64,000 bases of DNA from VFJZ01 sp046598415 (GTDB lineage Bacteria > Actinomycetota > Thermoleophilia > Gaiellales > F1-60-MAGs149): assembly GCA_046598415.1 (NCBI GenBank), contig JBKJIG010000173.1:27150-91149 (forward strand). Direction: 5' to 3'. This document shows positions 8,011 to 16,542 of the stretch, piece by piece. The notes under the pieces are model-generated. The model did not search any database. It worked only from the letters and a program-made list of their open reading frames with translations, and was not told where the DNA came from. A program made the translations under genes and the position numbers. Positions within the stretch are counted from its first letter, which is position 1; every line of letters begins with the position of its first letter.

Positions 8011-8568
8011 ATGCGCATCGCGAACTCCGCCGTCAAGGTCGCCCTCGTCACCCTGCTCGCCCTGCCGCTGCTGTTTCCAGACTGGCCGCAGTACGAGGGC
8101 AAGGCGATGGCGGGCCGCGCGCTCACCTATCCGATCGCGATGCTGGTGGTGCCCGCCGTCTGGGCGCTGGTGTACCGGCGCCGCGGCGCCGCCTTCCCGC
8201 ACGACGTCGACTTCCTGCTGGTGCTGCCGTTCGCGATCGACATGGCCGGCAACCTCGCGAACCTCTACGACACCATCGACTGGTGGGACGACATCAACCA
8301 CCTGGTCAACTGGGCGATCCTGTCGCTCGGCGCCGGTCGGCTGTTGGGGCGGGTGGTTGAGGGCCGGTGGACGCTCGCGGGCCTGACCGCCGGCTTCGGG
8401 GCCGCCACGGCGATCCCGTGGGAGCTGGCCGAGTACGTGACGTTCATCCGCGGCAACGCGAACGAGCTGGCGACCGCCTACACCGACACCCTCGGCGACC
8501 TGGCGCTGGGGTTCACCGGCTCATGCGTCGCAGCGATCATCGCGGCCCGCACCTTGCGCGTGGAGTGA
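8011..8568 (+). CDS. Small integral membrane protein (YjdF/DUF2238-like)
   Basis: 185 residues with about five hydrophobic segments: VALVTLLALPLLF, TYPIAMLVVPAVWALVY, VDFLLVLPFAIDMAG, NWAILSLGAGRLLG and LALGFTGSCVAAIIAA. Conserved polar signatures between helices are DTIDWWDDINHLVNW and IPWELAEYVTF, a D..H plus W-E-x-x-E-Y pattern that recalls the DUF2238/YjdF membrane family. The frame extends upstream, but ATG 8011 begins the first hydrophobic stretch. Function unknown. Confidence 0.7.
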   Translation: MRIANSAVKVALVTLLALPLLFPDWPQYEGKAMAGRALTYPIAMLVVPAVWALVYRRRGAAFPHDVDFLLVLPFAIDMAGNLANLYDTIDWWDDINHLVNWAILSLGAGRLLGRVVEGRWTLAGLTAGFGAATAIPWELAEYVTFIRGNANELATAYTDTLGDLALGFTGSCVAAIIAARTLRVE

Positions 8569-8572
8569 GTTC

Positions 8573-8700
8573 CGCGCGCTTTCGTGCGCCTCCCCTGCGC
8601 GGGGTCTGACCCCGAAAACGCCCTTCCTGGGGTCTGACCCCAGAACGGTTCCGCGCGGAAGCGGCACGGATCGGGCGACATGACACGGACCGGGCGCGCG
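8573..8700. repeat. Dispersed extragenic palindromic repeat, copy 1
   Basis: Contains two GGGGTCTGACCCC palindromes (8601-8613, 8629-8641) and a TTCCGCGCGGAA palindrome (8649-8660). A second copy at 54791-54911 has the same three elements at identical spacing (28 and 20 nt) and largely identical sequence between them. Both copies lie between convergent genes, so they could act as bidirectional terminators or be a REP-like mobile repeat. Confidence 0.8.
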
Positions 8701-8744
8701 ATGGCGCGGAGCGTGACCCGGCGCGCACGAAGTCGCGGGTAGGG

Positions 8745-10226
8745 TCAGAGCGTGACCGGTTCCGGGGCCGGACCGGCTCGGCCCTCGGCGATCAGGTGCG
8801 CGCCGAGCTCGCGGAACACCCAGTCGTGGAACGGCGCGACCGCGAACCAGTACAGGCCCGAGGCGAGGCGCGTGTTCGCCAGCGTCGCCGTCTGGACGAG
8901 GCGGGAACCGTGATCGGTGGGCTGGATCTCCAGCTCCAGGCGCGCGCTGCCGGGCACACGCATCTCGGCCACGAGACCGAGCGCGTGGCCCGGGTCGATG
9001 CGCTCGACGCGCCACCAGTCGACGGCGTCGCCCTCGGCGAGGGAGCCTGCCGGACGTCCGCGCCGCAGGCCGGCACCGCCGAGCACGCGGTCGGCGGTGC
9101 CGCGAATGCGCCACAGGATCTCGGCCTTCGCGCCGTACCCGCCGCGGCCGCCGAAGTTCGCCTCGACGCGCCGCCACAGCTCGTCGGCCGACAGCGCCGT
9201 CTCGAATACCTGCCGGTCCTGGAACTGCTTCCGTCCCGGCGCGAGGCGGAACCGCTGCAGCGGCTGCTCGACGCGGTCGAAGCGCGCGTCCTGCCAGCGG
9301 GACTGGCGCTTCGCGGCCTCGACGTTGAGCGCCTTGCGCACGGCCTCGCGGTAGGGGATCGTGTCGCCCGGCAGCAGGTCGCGGATGCGGTGGTCGTGCG
9401 TCACGACGTCGTTGCGCAACCCGTCGATCAGCGGCCGCGCAACCTGCATGTCGACGCTCGTCACGAGGTGCAGCCAGTACGACGAGAGCTTCGGGGTCAG
9501 CACCGGCACGCTCAGCATGCGGAACGGGCGGTGCTGCTCCTCGGCCGCGACGCGCAGCATCTCACGGTAGGTCAACACGGTGCCGCCGCCGATGTCGAAC
9601 GTCTCGCCGGCCGTCCGCGGCTCACCGAGGCAGCCGACGAGGTAGCGCACGACGTCGGCGATCGCGATCGGCTCGCACCGCGACGACACCCACTTCGGCG
9701 CCACCATCGCGGGCAGGCGTCGCGTCAGGTCGCGCATGATCTCGAACGACGCGGAGCCCGAGCCGATGATCACGGCCGCGCGCAGCTCGGTCACCGGCAC
9801 GCCGGCCGTGCGCAGCGCGTCACCGGTCGCCTGGCGGCTCTCGAGGTGCTCCGACAGGTCGTCGCCCGCGCCGCCGAGGCCCGACAGGTAGATGATCCGG
9901 TCGACGCCCGCCGCCGCGCAGGCGTCGGCGAAGTTGGTCGCCGCGTCGATGTCGTGCTGGCGGAAGTCGGAGCCCGCGCCGAGCGAGTGGACGAGGTAGT
10001 ACGCGGCGTCGATACCGGCCAGCGGCTCGTCCAGCGTGTCGCGTTTCAGCACGTCGCCGCCGACGGCGGAGAACCTCGGGTCGGGCGCGAACACGCGGCC
10101 GGCGAGCTTGCCGGGCGTGCGCGCGAGCCCGCGTACCTCGTGGCCCGCGTCGAGCAGCGCCGGAATCAACCGGCCGCCGATGTAGCCCGTGGCTCCCGCC
10201 ACCAGGATGCGCTGAGAATCGGTCAC
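8745..10226 (-). CDS. SDR-type NAD(P)-binding protein with C-terminal DUF2867
   Basis: 493 residues. N-terminal atypical SDR (1-~300): Rossmann motif LVAGATGYIGGRLIPALL, VHSLGAGSDFRQHD, and IIYLSGLGGAGDDLSEHL in place of the usual catalytic YxxxK. The C-terminal ~150 residues form a DUF2867/SRPBCC-like domain (DALGLVAEMRVPG-type strands, GLYWFAVAPFHDWVF at the end). This fusion is a known conserved layout of unknown substrate. GTG start with GGAG 4 nt upstream. It follows the SDR gene at 10269 with a 42 bp gap on the same strand. Confidence 0.8.
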   Translation of the reverse strand: MTDSQRILVAGATGYIGGRLIPALLDAGHEVRGLARTPGKLAGRVFAPDPRFSAVGGDVLKRDTLDEPLAGIDAAYYLVHSLGAGSDFRQHDIDAATNFADACAAAGVDRIIYLSGLGGAGDDLSEHLESRQATGDALRTAGVPVTELRAAVIIGSGSASFEIMRDLTRRLPAMVAPKWVSSRCEPIAIADVVRYLVGCLGEPRTAGETFDIGGGTVLTYREMLRVAAEEQHRPFRMLSVPVLTPKLSSYWLHLVTSVDMQVARPLIDGLRNDVVTHDHRIRDLLPGDTIPYREAVRKALNVEAAKRQSRWQDARFDRVEQPLQRFRLAPGRKQFQDRQVFETALSADELWRRVEANFGGRGGYGAKAEILWRIRGTADRVLGGAGLRRGRPAGSLAEGDAVDWWRVERIDPGHALGLVAEMRVPGSARLELEIQPTDHGSRLVQTATLANTRLASGLYWFAVAPFHDWVFRELGAHLIAEGRAGPAPEPVTL

Positions 10227-10268
10227 GCTACTCCATTCGGTGCCCTGGGTTGCGACGGCCCAAACGTT

Positions 10269-11054
10269 TCAGTCCTCGGCGGTCGTATAGGCGTTGGTGA
10301 TGGCGCCGTCGACCAGGAACGCGGTGCCGCTCGTCCACGACGACTCGTCGCTCGCCAGGTACACCGCGGCGTACGCAACCTCGTCCGCGGTGCCAACGCG
10401 GCCCATCGGGTTGTGGAGGAGGCGCCGCGCCAGGCCCTCGGGGTCCTGACCGAAGATGGTCCGGAACAACGGCGTCTCGATCGGCCCCGGGCACAGCGCG
10501 TTGCAGCGGATGCCGCGCCGGCCGTACGTGACGGCGACGTCGCGGCTGATCGTGACGACCGCGCCCTTGGTCGCGTCGTAGGCGATCTGCGGCGTCGCGG
10601 AGCCCTGCAGGGCGACCATCGAGGCGGTATTGATGATCGATCCGCCGCCGCCCTCGAGCAGGTACGGCAGCTGGTGCTTGAGGCAGAGGAAGACGCCGGT
10701 CTGGTTGATCGCGAGCACCTTCAGCCACAGGTCGAGCGGCGTCTCGATCGGATCGCCGTCGCCGGGCAGCAGCACGCCCGCGTTGTTGAAGCAGACGTCG
10801 ATGCGGCCGAACTGCCGGTGCACGTCGCGGTACAGGCGCTCGACCGAGTCGGAGTCGGTGACGTCGACCGTGAAGGCCACGGCGGCGCCACCCGCGGCGA
10901 CGATCTCGGCAGCGCCGCGCTCGACGCCGTCCGTCGCGAGATCGGCGAGCGCCACGCGGCCGCCCTCCGCCGCGAGTCGCTGCGCCGACGCGAGGCCGAT
11001 CGCCCCGGCCGCCCCGGTGATCACGCAGACCTTGCCCTCGACCCTGCCTGCCAT
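10269..11054 (-). CDS. Short-chain dehydrogenase/reductase
   Basis: 261 residues; classical SDR. Cofactor motif VITGAAGAIGLASAQRLA, Asp in LADLATDG, FNNAGVLLPG (NNAG), catalytic Ser in NTASMVALQG and YDATKGAVV (YxxxK). The end, SGTAFLVDGAITNAY, is typical of the family. ATG 11054 was chosen because GGGAG lies 7 nt upstream and the frame's longer reading has no family match. Substrate not predictable. Confidence 0.88.
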   Translation of the reverse strand: MAGRVEGKVCVITGAAGAIGLASAQRLAAEGGRVALADLATDGVERGAAEIVAAGGAAVAFTVDVTDSDSVERLYRDVHRQFGRIDVCFNNAGVLLPGDGDPIETPLDLWLKVLAINQTGVFLCLKHQLPYLLEGGGGSIINTASMVALQGSATPQIAYDATKGAVVTISRDVAVTYGRRGIRCNALCPGPIETPLFRTIFGQDPEGLARRLLHNPMGRVGTADEVAYAAVYLASDESSWTSGTAFLVDGAITNAYTTAED

Positions 11055-11103
11055 GGACGGCTCCCTTCGACGGTTTGCGACAGCGTACGTGGACCCGATG
11101 CGG

Positions 11104-11109
11104 TAGATT
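11104..11109 (+). promoter_or_regulatory. -10 hexamer TAGATT of the metalloprotease gene
   Basis: TAGATT, 7 nt before ATG 11117; leaderless spacing. Confidence 0.5.
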
Positions 11110-11116
11110 CGCCGCG

Positions 11117-12385
11117 ATGACGTGGCCCGGCCTCGCGGCGCTTCCGGCTGTCGCGCTGGCGCTGACCGCCCCCGCAACCGGCCTCGCAGCCGTGCACGGC
11201 AAGGCGGTCTCGTCCGCGCTGGCTGCATCCGGCCCGGCCTACGCGCCGGGTTCGCGGTTGTGCGCGACAGGTACCCGCAATTTCCGCGTCTTCTGGGACG
11301 AGACGCGCGGCTCGAAGCACCTGCCGTCGGGCAAGAGCGCGCGCGATCAGAACTGCTTCACGGCGCCGCCACTGGTGCGCCGGATCATGGCCCTCGTCGA
11401 GCCGCTGCGCTCGGCCGAGATCGCACTCGGCTTCCGGCCGCCGGCGAGTGACGCCGGTACCCGCCGCAACGGCGGCGACGGCCGGTACGACATCTACCTG
11501 GCACGCCAGGGCACGGATGTCCTCGGGCGGACCACCTGCACGTACACGCGCAGGAACGGCAAGCCGAGCCGGCGCTGGTCGACCACCATCATCCGCTCGC
11601 GGCTGCCCCAGCTCGTCAACCCCGACCGGATGCTGCGGGAGACGCTGGCGCACGAGTACTTCCACGGCATCCAGTGCCGCCTCGCGCCGCGTCTCGACCT
11701 GCTGTCGAAGTCGATCGTCGAAGGCACGGCGAACTGGATGGCCGCGGCCATGACGGCCGACTGGGCGCGCGCCGAGGGGCCGTTCCTCGGATCGCTGCCA
11801 GGCCGTCTGCTGCGCAGCGCCGCCTCGATCCGCTCCGTCACCCGCCAGAGCTACGACGCGTGGGGCTTCTGGTTCGAGGCGACGCAGGGACGCACACGCC
11901 CGACCGTGATCCGCACGCTGTTCAGGCGCGCGGCGACCCGGACGCGCCGCACCAACGGCGACGCCGACGTGCGCGCCGTCGTGCCCGCCCTCGAGCAGAC
12001 GCTCCTGCGGTACGCCCTCGCGCTGCGCGGTGCGCGGCCCCTCGGCGGCACGCCGCTGCCCGCCGTCTACGCGGCCGACCTGCGCGATCCGCTGCCTCTG
12101 CTCGACCTGGCGGGTCGCCGGTCCGCCTCGGCCACGGTGCGGGTGGAACCGATCGGCTACCGCTTCCCCGGCGTCGCCTGGGAGGACGACTCCGGCCGCA
12201 TCACGATCGGCATCGCCGGCGTTCCGTCCTCGTCGATCGAGGTCGTCGGTGCCCCCTCCCGGCGGTTCCAGCGCGACGGTATGACGGTGTTCGAGATCGA
12301 CGGCGAGTTTGCGGGCGAGGCGACCGTGGTGCTCGTCAACGCCGGCCGCGTCACCCGCTCCGTCAGCGTCTCGGCAGCGCACTGA
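11117..12385 (+). CDS. Secreted putative zinc metalloprotease
   Basis: 422 residues. The N-terminus (TWPGLAALPAVALALTAPA..LAA) is a signal peptide. Around residue 180 LAHEYFHGIQ gives a HExxH zinc site, followed 25-30 residues later by VEGTANWMA, whose Glu fits the third ligand of gluzincins. The remainder has a beta-rich C-terminus (VAWEDDSGRITIGIAG). It is an extracytoplasmic peptidase of unassigned family and opens a run of cell-surface genes on the plus strand. Confidence 0.72.
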   Translation: MTWPGLAALPAVALALTAPATGLAAVHGKAVSSALAASGPAYAPGSRLCATGTRNFRVFWDETRGSKHLPSGKSARDQNCFTAPPLVRRIMALVEPLRSAEIALGFRPPASDAGTRRNGGDGRYDIYLARQGTDVLGRTTCTYTRRNGKPSRRWSTTIIRSRLPQLVNPDRMLRETLAHEYFHGIQCRLAPRLDLLSKSIVEGTANWMAAAMTADWARAEGPFLGSLPGRLLRSAASIRSVTRQSYDAWGFWFEATQGRTRPTVIRTLFRRAATRTRRTNGDADVRAVVPALEQTLLRYALALRGARPLGGTPLPAVYAADLRDPLPLLDLAGRRSASATVRVEPIGYRFPGVAWEDDSGRITIGIAGVPSSSIEVVGAPSRRFQRDGMTVFEIDGEFAGEATVVLVNAGRVTRSVSVSAAH

Positions 12386-12413
12386 GACGCCGCGGTTAGA
12401 CTCCCTCCGGGCC

Positions 12414-13895
12414 GTGACGTCCGACGAGCTGCTTCCGATTGCCGGCCTTGTGGCCGCGCTGGGCGTGGCGCTGCTGCTCGTTGAGCGCGGCGCGATCCTC
12501 CGGCTGTCCGGGATCGCCGCGACCGTCAGCGGCGCCATCCCCCTCATCGACGCGCAGGCGCCGGGGCTCGCCGACGCCGTCGACCGGTCGCTGCTGCTGG
12601 TCGTCGCGGCGGGCATGGGAGGGCTCGGCGCCCTCGTGCTCGGGACGGCGGCGGCTCTCCGCTGGCCCTGGCTGGCGCCCATCGCGGGCCTCGTGATCGC
12701 GCTGCGCTTCCCGCTCGGCAACCCGGTCCGGCCGGCGCACTTCCTGCTGCCGCTGTACGGCGTGCTCGCCTGCGGACTCGCGGCGCTCGCGTGGTCGACG
12801 CTGCGTCGCCGCGGCGCGCCGCCCGATCTCGGGCCCGTCGGCATCGCGCTGGCGGCCTACGTCGTGTTCGTCGCCGCGAGCCTGTCGTGGACGTTCGACC
12901 TCGACCGCGGCGTCTTCGCGATGGCGGCGACGTACATCCCGCTCGGCGTGCTGGCGTCGCTGACGGCCCGCGCGGCTCGCCTGCGCCCCTTCGGCGTCAC
13001 GCTCCCGTACGTGCAGGTCGGCCTCGCCCTGGTGCTCGCCGTGGTGGCCATCTGGGAGTGGTTCGCGAAGACCACGATCGTCGCGAATCCGAAGATCGAG
13101 ATCGCCAACGCCTACTCCGATCTGTTCCGCGTCAACTCGCTGCTCGTCGACCCGAGCCTGTTCGGCCGGATCGAGGTGTTCGCCCTGCTGACCATCACCG
13201 GCGTGTGCCTGTTCGGGCCCCGTCGCCGGGTGGCCGTCGGGGCCGCCCTGGTGGCGCCGGTGATATTCATCGGAATGGCGTTCTCGTTCTCGCAGACGAG
13301 CTTCATCGCGCTGGCGGCAGGTGTCTGGGTGCTCAGCCTGATCGCGTGGCGCCGGCTCGTGGCAGTCGCGATGGCGGTGGTCGTGGTGGTCGTGGCGATC
13401 GGCGTGGCGGTTTCTCAGCCACAGGTCGTGAACGCGCTCGACCGCTCGCTCAACAAGGCCTCCTCGAGCCGCTCCAGCCTGGCGGAACGGGGCTCTGAGA
13501 CGTTCGGTGCACACCCCGTCGGGGGTGTCGGGCTCGGAGGGTTCGGCGCGGCCACCGGGAAGAACGATTTCGAGAAGCGACACATCGCGCCGCACAACAT
13601 CGTCGTGGACGTCGCATCGGAGCTCGGCATCGTCGGCATCGGACTCTTCCTCGCCCTCCTCTCCACGATCGCGGTGGCGCTGCGTCGCGTGCCGGGTCTC
13701 GCCCTGCGCGCCGTCCTGGCCGCCGACCTGGTCGCGCTGCTGGTGCACGGGCTCGGCTACGACCAGTTCTTCTCCGACCCGACGTTCTGGGGCATCGCGG
13801 CGATCGCCGGCGCGTGTGCGCTGCGACCGGTGCCCGAGGCGGCGGCTGAGACGGCGCCCGCCGTGACGGCGACGTCGACGCCGGCGACGCCATGA
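12414..13895 (+). CDS. O-antigen ligase/polymerase-like membrane protein
   Basis: 493 residues from a GTG, about 11-12 hydrophobic segments. The large periplasmic loop carries SSRSSLAERGSETFGAHPVG and the HNIVVDVASELGIVGIGLF segment, the signature of Wzy/WaaL-type O-antigen ligases, which transfer or polymerise undecaprenyl-linked glycans outside the membrane. TAGACT lies 11 nt before the GTG. The last codons overlap the next gene by 4 bases, and four surface-glycan-type genes follow head to tail. Confidence 0.8.
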   Translation: MTSDELLPIAGLVAALGVALLLVERGAILRLSGIAATVSGAIPLIDAQAPGLADAVDRSLLLVVAAGMGGLGALVLGTAAALRWPWLAPIAGLVIALRFPLGNPVRPAHFLLPLYGVLACGLAALAWSTLRRRGAPPDLGPVGIALAAYVVFVAASLSWTFDLDRGVFAMAATYIPLGVLASLTARAARLRPFGVTLPYVQVGLALVLAVVAIWEWFAKTTIVANPKIEIANAYSDLFRVNSLLVDPSLFGRIEVFALLTITGVCLFGPRRRVAVGAALVAPVIFIGMAFSFSQTSFIALAAGVWVLSLIAWRRLVAVAMAVVVVVVAIGVAVSQPQVVNALDRSLNKASSSRSSLAERGSETFGAHPVGGVGLGGFGAATGKNDFEKRHIAPHNIVVDVASELGIVGIGLFLALLSTIAVALRRVPGLALRAVLAADLVALLVHGLGYDQFFSDPTFWGIAAIAGACALRPVPEAAAETAPAVTATSTPATP

Positions 13896-15223
13896 GGTGG
13901 CGCCTCGTCGCGATCGTGGTCGGCGTCCTGCTGCTCGCCGGCGGCACGGCGGGCGCCTGGTACTACCACGACCAGACCGAGACCAAGAACGTGCGCGGCT
14001 CGTCGACCGAGGAGTTCGACCCGGCCGAGGAGCCGGCCGGCGACACGACGCCGGTCGTCACCGCGCCGGTGGCCACCACCGCGACGGGGCCGGTCGAGCC
14101 CGTGCGGAAGCTGGCCGCCTGGCCGATGTACGGCTACGAGCCGGGCCGCACGCGCGCCGCGACCTTCCCCGACCTGCGGCCACCGTTCAAGACCCTGTGG
14201 GAGCATGACACCTCGCTGATCGAGTTCCCGCCCGTCGCCGCCAACGGCAAGGTGTTCGTGGCCGAGGCGCGCGGCCACTTCTACGCCGCCGACGGCGCCA
14301 CCGGCGACATCGTCTGGGAGAAGCAGTTCAAGCGGTGCTCGGCTGGTTCGCCGGCCTACGCCGACGGCGTCGTCTACCACGCCTACATGGGCACCCGCTG
14401 CAAGCGCGTGGCCGGCGCGAAGGGCCTCGTCGTCGCGATGGACTCGGAGACCGGCAAGATCAAGTGGCGCGCCAACACCGAGGTGGTCGAGTCGTCGCTG
14501 CTGTACGTCAAGGGCTCGCTGTACTTCGGCGGCTGGGACGGCCAGATCGTCTCGCTCGACGCGAAGACCGGCAAGCAGCGCTGGAGCTTCGCTGCCGACA
14601 GCGGCATCACATCGTCGGTCTCCTACCACGACGGCACCTTGTTCGTCGGCTCCGATGGTGGCTCGTTCTACGCGCTCGACGCGTCCAGCGGCAAGCTGCG
14701 CTGGAAGAGCGGCTCGTACTCGACCTTCGGCAAGCGCGAGTACTTCTACGCCACGCCCGCCGTCGCCTACGGCCGCGTCTACGCGCCGAACACCGACGGC
14801 TACGTCTACTCGTTCGGCGAGAAGAGCGGCAAGCTGCGCTGGGCCCGGCGTGTCGGCACCTACGTGTACAGCGCGCCGGCGGTCTGGAAGCAGACGGTGT
14901 ACGTCGGCACCTACGACGGGTTCCTGGTCGCCATGGATGCGGCCACCGGTGACGTGAAGTGGAAGTACTCCGCGCCCGCCGCCGTGCACGGTGCCGCCAC
15001 GATCGTCGACGGCGTCGTCTACTTCTCGACGCTCAAGGGCAAGCACACCGGGTCGGCGCGGAAGGTCAAGAACGGGCCGGGGCGCAGCTTCGGCCTGGAC
15101 GCCGTCACCGGGAAGGTGATCTGGCGGCGGGATGAGGGCCGGTACACGCCGATCATCGCCGACGGCCAGCGCGTGTACTTCACCGGGTTCGGCCACCTCT
15201 ACGGGCTCGAGCCGAAGGAATGA
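13892..15223 (+). CDS. Membrane-anchored PQQ-like beta-propeller protein
   Basis: 443 residues. One N-terminal membrane anchor (LVAIVVGVLLLAGGTAGAWYY), a Thr/Pro-rich stalk to ~75, then at least six PQQ-type blades with repeated A-x-D-x-x-T-G-x-x-x-W units (YAADGATGDIVWEK, AMDSETGKIKWR, SLDAKTGKQRWS, ALDASSGKLRWK, AMDAATGDVKWK). Like BamB-type propellers it is probably a protein-interaction scaffold outside the membrane, not a quinoprotein enzyme. Coupled to both neighbours by ATGA overlaps, so it likely works with the ligase and the glycosyltransferase. Confidence 0.85.
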   Translation: MRWRLVAIVVGVLLLAGGTAGAWYYHDQTETKNVRGSSTEEFDPAEEPAGDTTPVVTAPVATTATGPVEPVRKLAAWPMYGYEPGRTRAATFPDLRPPFKTLWEHDTSLIEFPPVAANGKVFVAEARGHFYAADGATGDIVWEKQFKRCSAGSPAYADGVVYHAYMGTRCKRVAGAKGLVVAMDSETGKIKWRANTEVVESSLLYVKGSLYFGGWDGQIVSLDAKTGKQRWSFAADSGITSSVSYHDGTLFVGSDGGSFYALDASSGKLRWKSGSYSTFGKREYFYATPAVAYGRVYAPNTDGYVYSFGEKSGKLRWARRVGTYVYSAPAVWKQTVYVGTYDGFLVAMDAATGDVKWKYSAPAAVHGAATIVDGVVYFSTLKGKHTGSARKVKNGPGRSFGLDAVTGKVIWRRDEGRYTPIIADGQRVYFTGFGHLYGLEPKE

Positions 15224-16542
15224 AGCTCGAGCGCGCGGCGCTGGTCCTCGGCACCCTCGGGACGCTGGTGGCCCTCAGCGTCGCGGAGCTCGGGTCCGAC
15301 CCGACGCCCTGGAACGTCGGGCCGGCGCGGGCGCACGGGGTGCTCGGGCCGCTCGTGCGCGCGGCGGACGGCGTGTGGGATCCGGGCCTGCTGCGGGCGA
15401 TCGCGGTGCTCGGCGGGGTGGTGGTGGTGCTCGCGCTGATCGCGGTGCTGTTCGTGCGCGACCGGAAGTGGCGGTGCGGCATCGTCGTGGCGGCTTCGAT
15501 CGCGGTCGTCTGCGCGCTCCTCGTCCCGGCCACGCTGCTCCAGATCGGGCTGCGCGACGGCACGGCGCCGTGGTTCCACACCAACGACTCGGTCTACCAG
15601 ATCGAGATCGCCGGCAACCTCGTCCTGCATGGCACCAACCCGTACGGGCGCGACTACACCGGCACCGGCATGGAGCGCATCTACGACCTCGACGGGTCGA
15701 CGCCCGACCCCGGCCGCGAGATCGTGGCGCTCGGGCACTTCCCGTACTTCCCGGGCATGGCGCTGCTCGGCGCCGGCGTGCGGCTTCTGCCAGCGCCGTT
15801 CGACGACGCGCGGTTCGTCGTGCTGCTCTGCACGCTCGCGCTGCTGCCCGCCGCGATGCTGCTGCGCGGGCCGTTCGCGGTGCGGCTCGCGATCGGCGCC
15901 GTCCTGGCCGCGAACCCGCTGGCGGTGCGCGGCGCCTGGTTCGGCACGGCCGACGCGCCGGCGCTGCTGCTGCTGCTGCTGGCCTTCGTCTGCGCGCAGC
16001 GGCAGCGCTTCACCGGGGCGCTGGCGCTGGTCGGCGCAGCGATGATCCTCAAGCAGTTCGCAGCGCTGGCGGCTCCGTTCCTGCTGCTCGAGGCGTGGCG
16101 TGCCGGCGGCCGGCAGGCGCTGCTGCGACCGCTGATGGCGCTGGCCCTGGTCGTTGTCGTCCCGTCGTTGCCGTTCGTGATCGCCGATCCGGTGGCGTTC
16201 TGGGACGACACCATCACGTTCGGCGCCGAGACGTATCGGGTGATCGGCTACGGCCTCGCCGGGATCCTCGTCAACGCCGGCGTGATCGACCGGAACGGCA
16301 GCTACCCGTTCCAGCTGATCGCGCTCGTCACCTGGCTGCCGGTCACCGTCGCGCTGCTCGTGGCCCAGCGGCGCAACCCGGTCCCGTGGCTGCCCGCCGC
16401 CGGGTTCGCCGTGTCGATGTTCATGCTCGCGTTCATCGCGCGCGTCTTCCAGACCTCGTACCTGATCTACCCCCTGCTCGGGATCGCGATCGCGGCCGTT
16501 GCCGCCGCGCGCCCGGCCGAAGCGCCTAGCATTCGGACATGA
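15220..16542 (+). CDS. GT-C type glycosyltransferase, GT87/DUF2029-like
   Basis: 440 residues, about 10-11 transmembrane segments. The first long outer loop holds HTNDSVYQIEIAGNLVLHGTNPYG, with the acidic/polar pattern of GT-C polyprenyl-phosphate-mannose transferases. The AAMILKQFAALAAPFLLLEAW helix matches the LKQ signature of GT87. It would add a sugar from a lipid carrier to an exported glycan. Operon member with the propeller and the ligase. The last four bases overlap the ROK kinase start. Confidence 0.75.
   Translation: MKLERAALVLGTLGTLVALSVAELGSDPTPWNVGPARAHGVLGPLVRAADGVWDPGLLRAIAVLGGVVVVLALIAVLFVRDRKWRCGIVVAASIAVVCALLVPATLLQIGLRDGTAPWFHTNDSVYQIEIAGNLVLHGTNPYGRDYTGTGMERIYDLDGSTPDPGREIVALGHFPYFPGMALLGAGVRLLPAPFDDARFVVLLCTLALLPAAMLLRGPFAVRLAIGAVLAANPLAVRGAWFGTADAPALLLLLLAFVCAQRQRFTGALALVGAAMILKQFAALAAPFLLLEAWRAGGRQALLRPLMALALVVVVPSLPFVIADPVAFWDDTITFGAETYRVIGYGLAGILVNAGVIDRNGSYPFQLIALVTWLPVTVALLVAQRRNPVPWLPAAGFAVSMFMLAFIARVFQTSYLIYPLLGIAIAAVAAARPAEAPSIRT
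16527..16532 (+). promoter_or_regulatory. -10 hexamer TAGCAT of the ROK kinase gene
   Basis: TAGCAT, 6 nt before ATG 16539, inside the 3' end of the upstream gene. It suggests an internal leaderless promoter in addition to read-through. Confidence 0.45.

Noticed and set aside
8796..11120. 774-codon plus-strand open frame opposite two minus-strand genes
   Set aside because: Its translation is Arg/Ala/Gly-rich without motifs, while the minus strand encodes two clear SDR-type proteins. It is the usual antisense shadow in very GC-rich DNA.
12396..13748. 450-codon minus-strand frame opposite the O-antigen-ligase-like gene
   Set aside because: Composition is dominated by Arg, Gln, His and Asp with no domain. 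The plus-strand frame gives transmembrane helices and the ligase signature.
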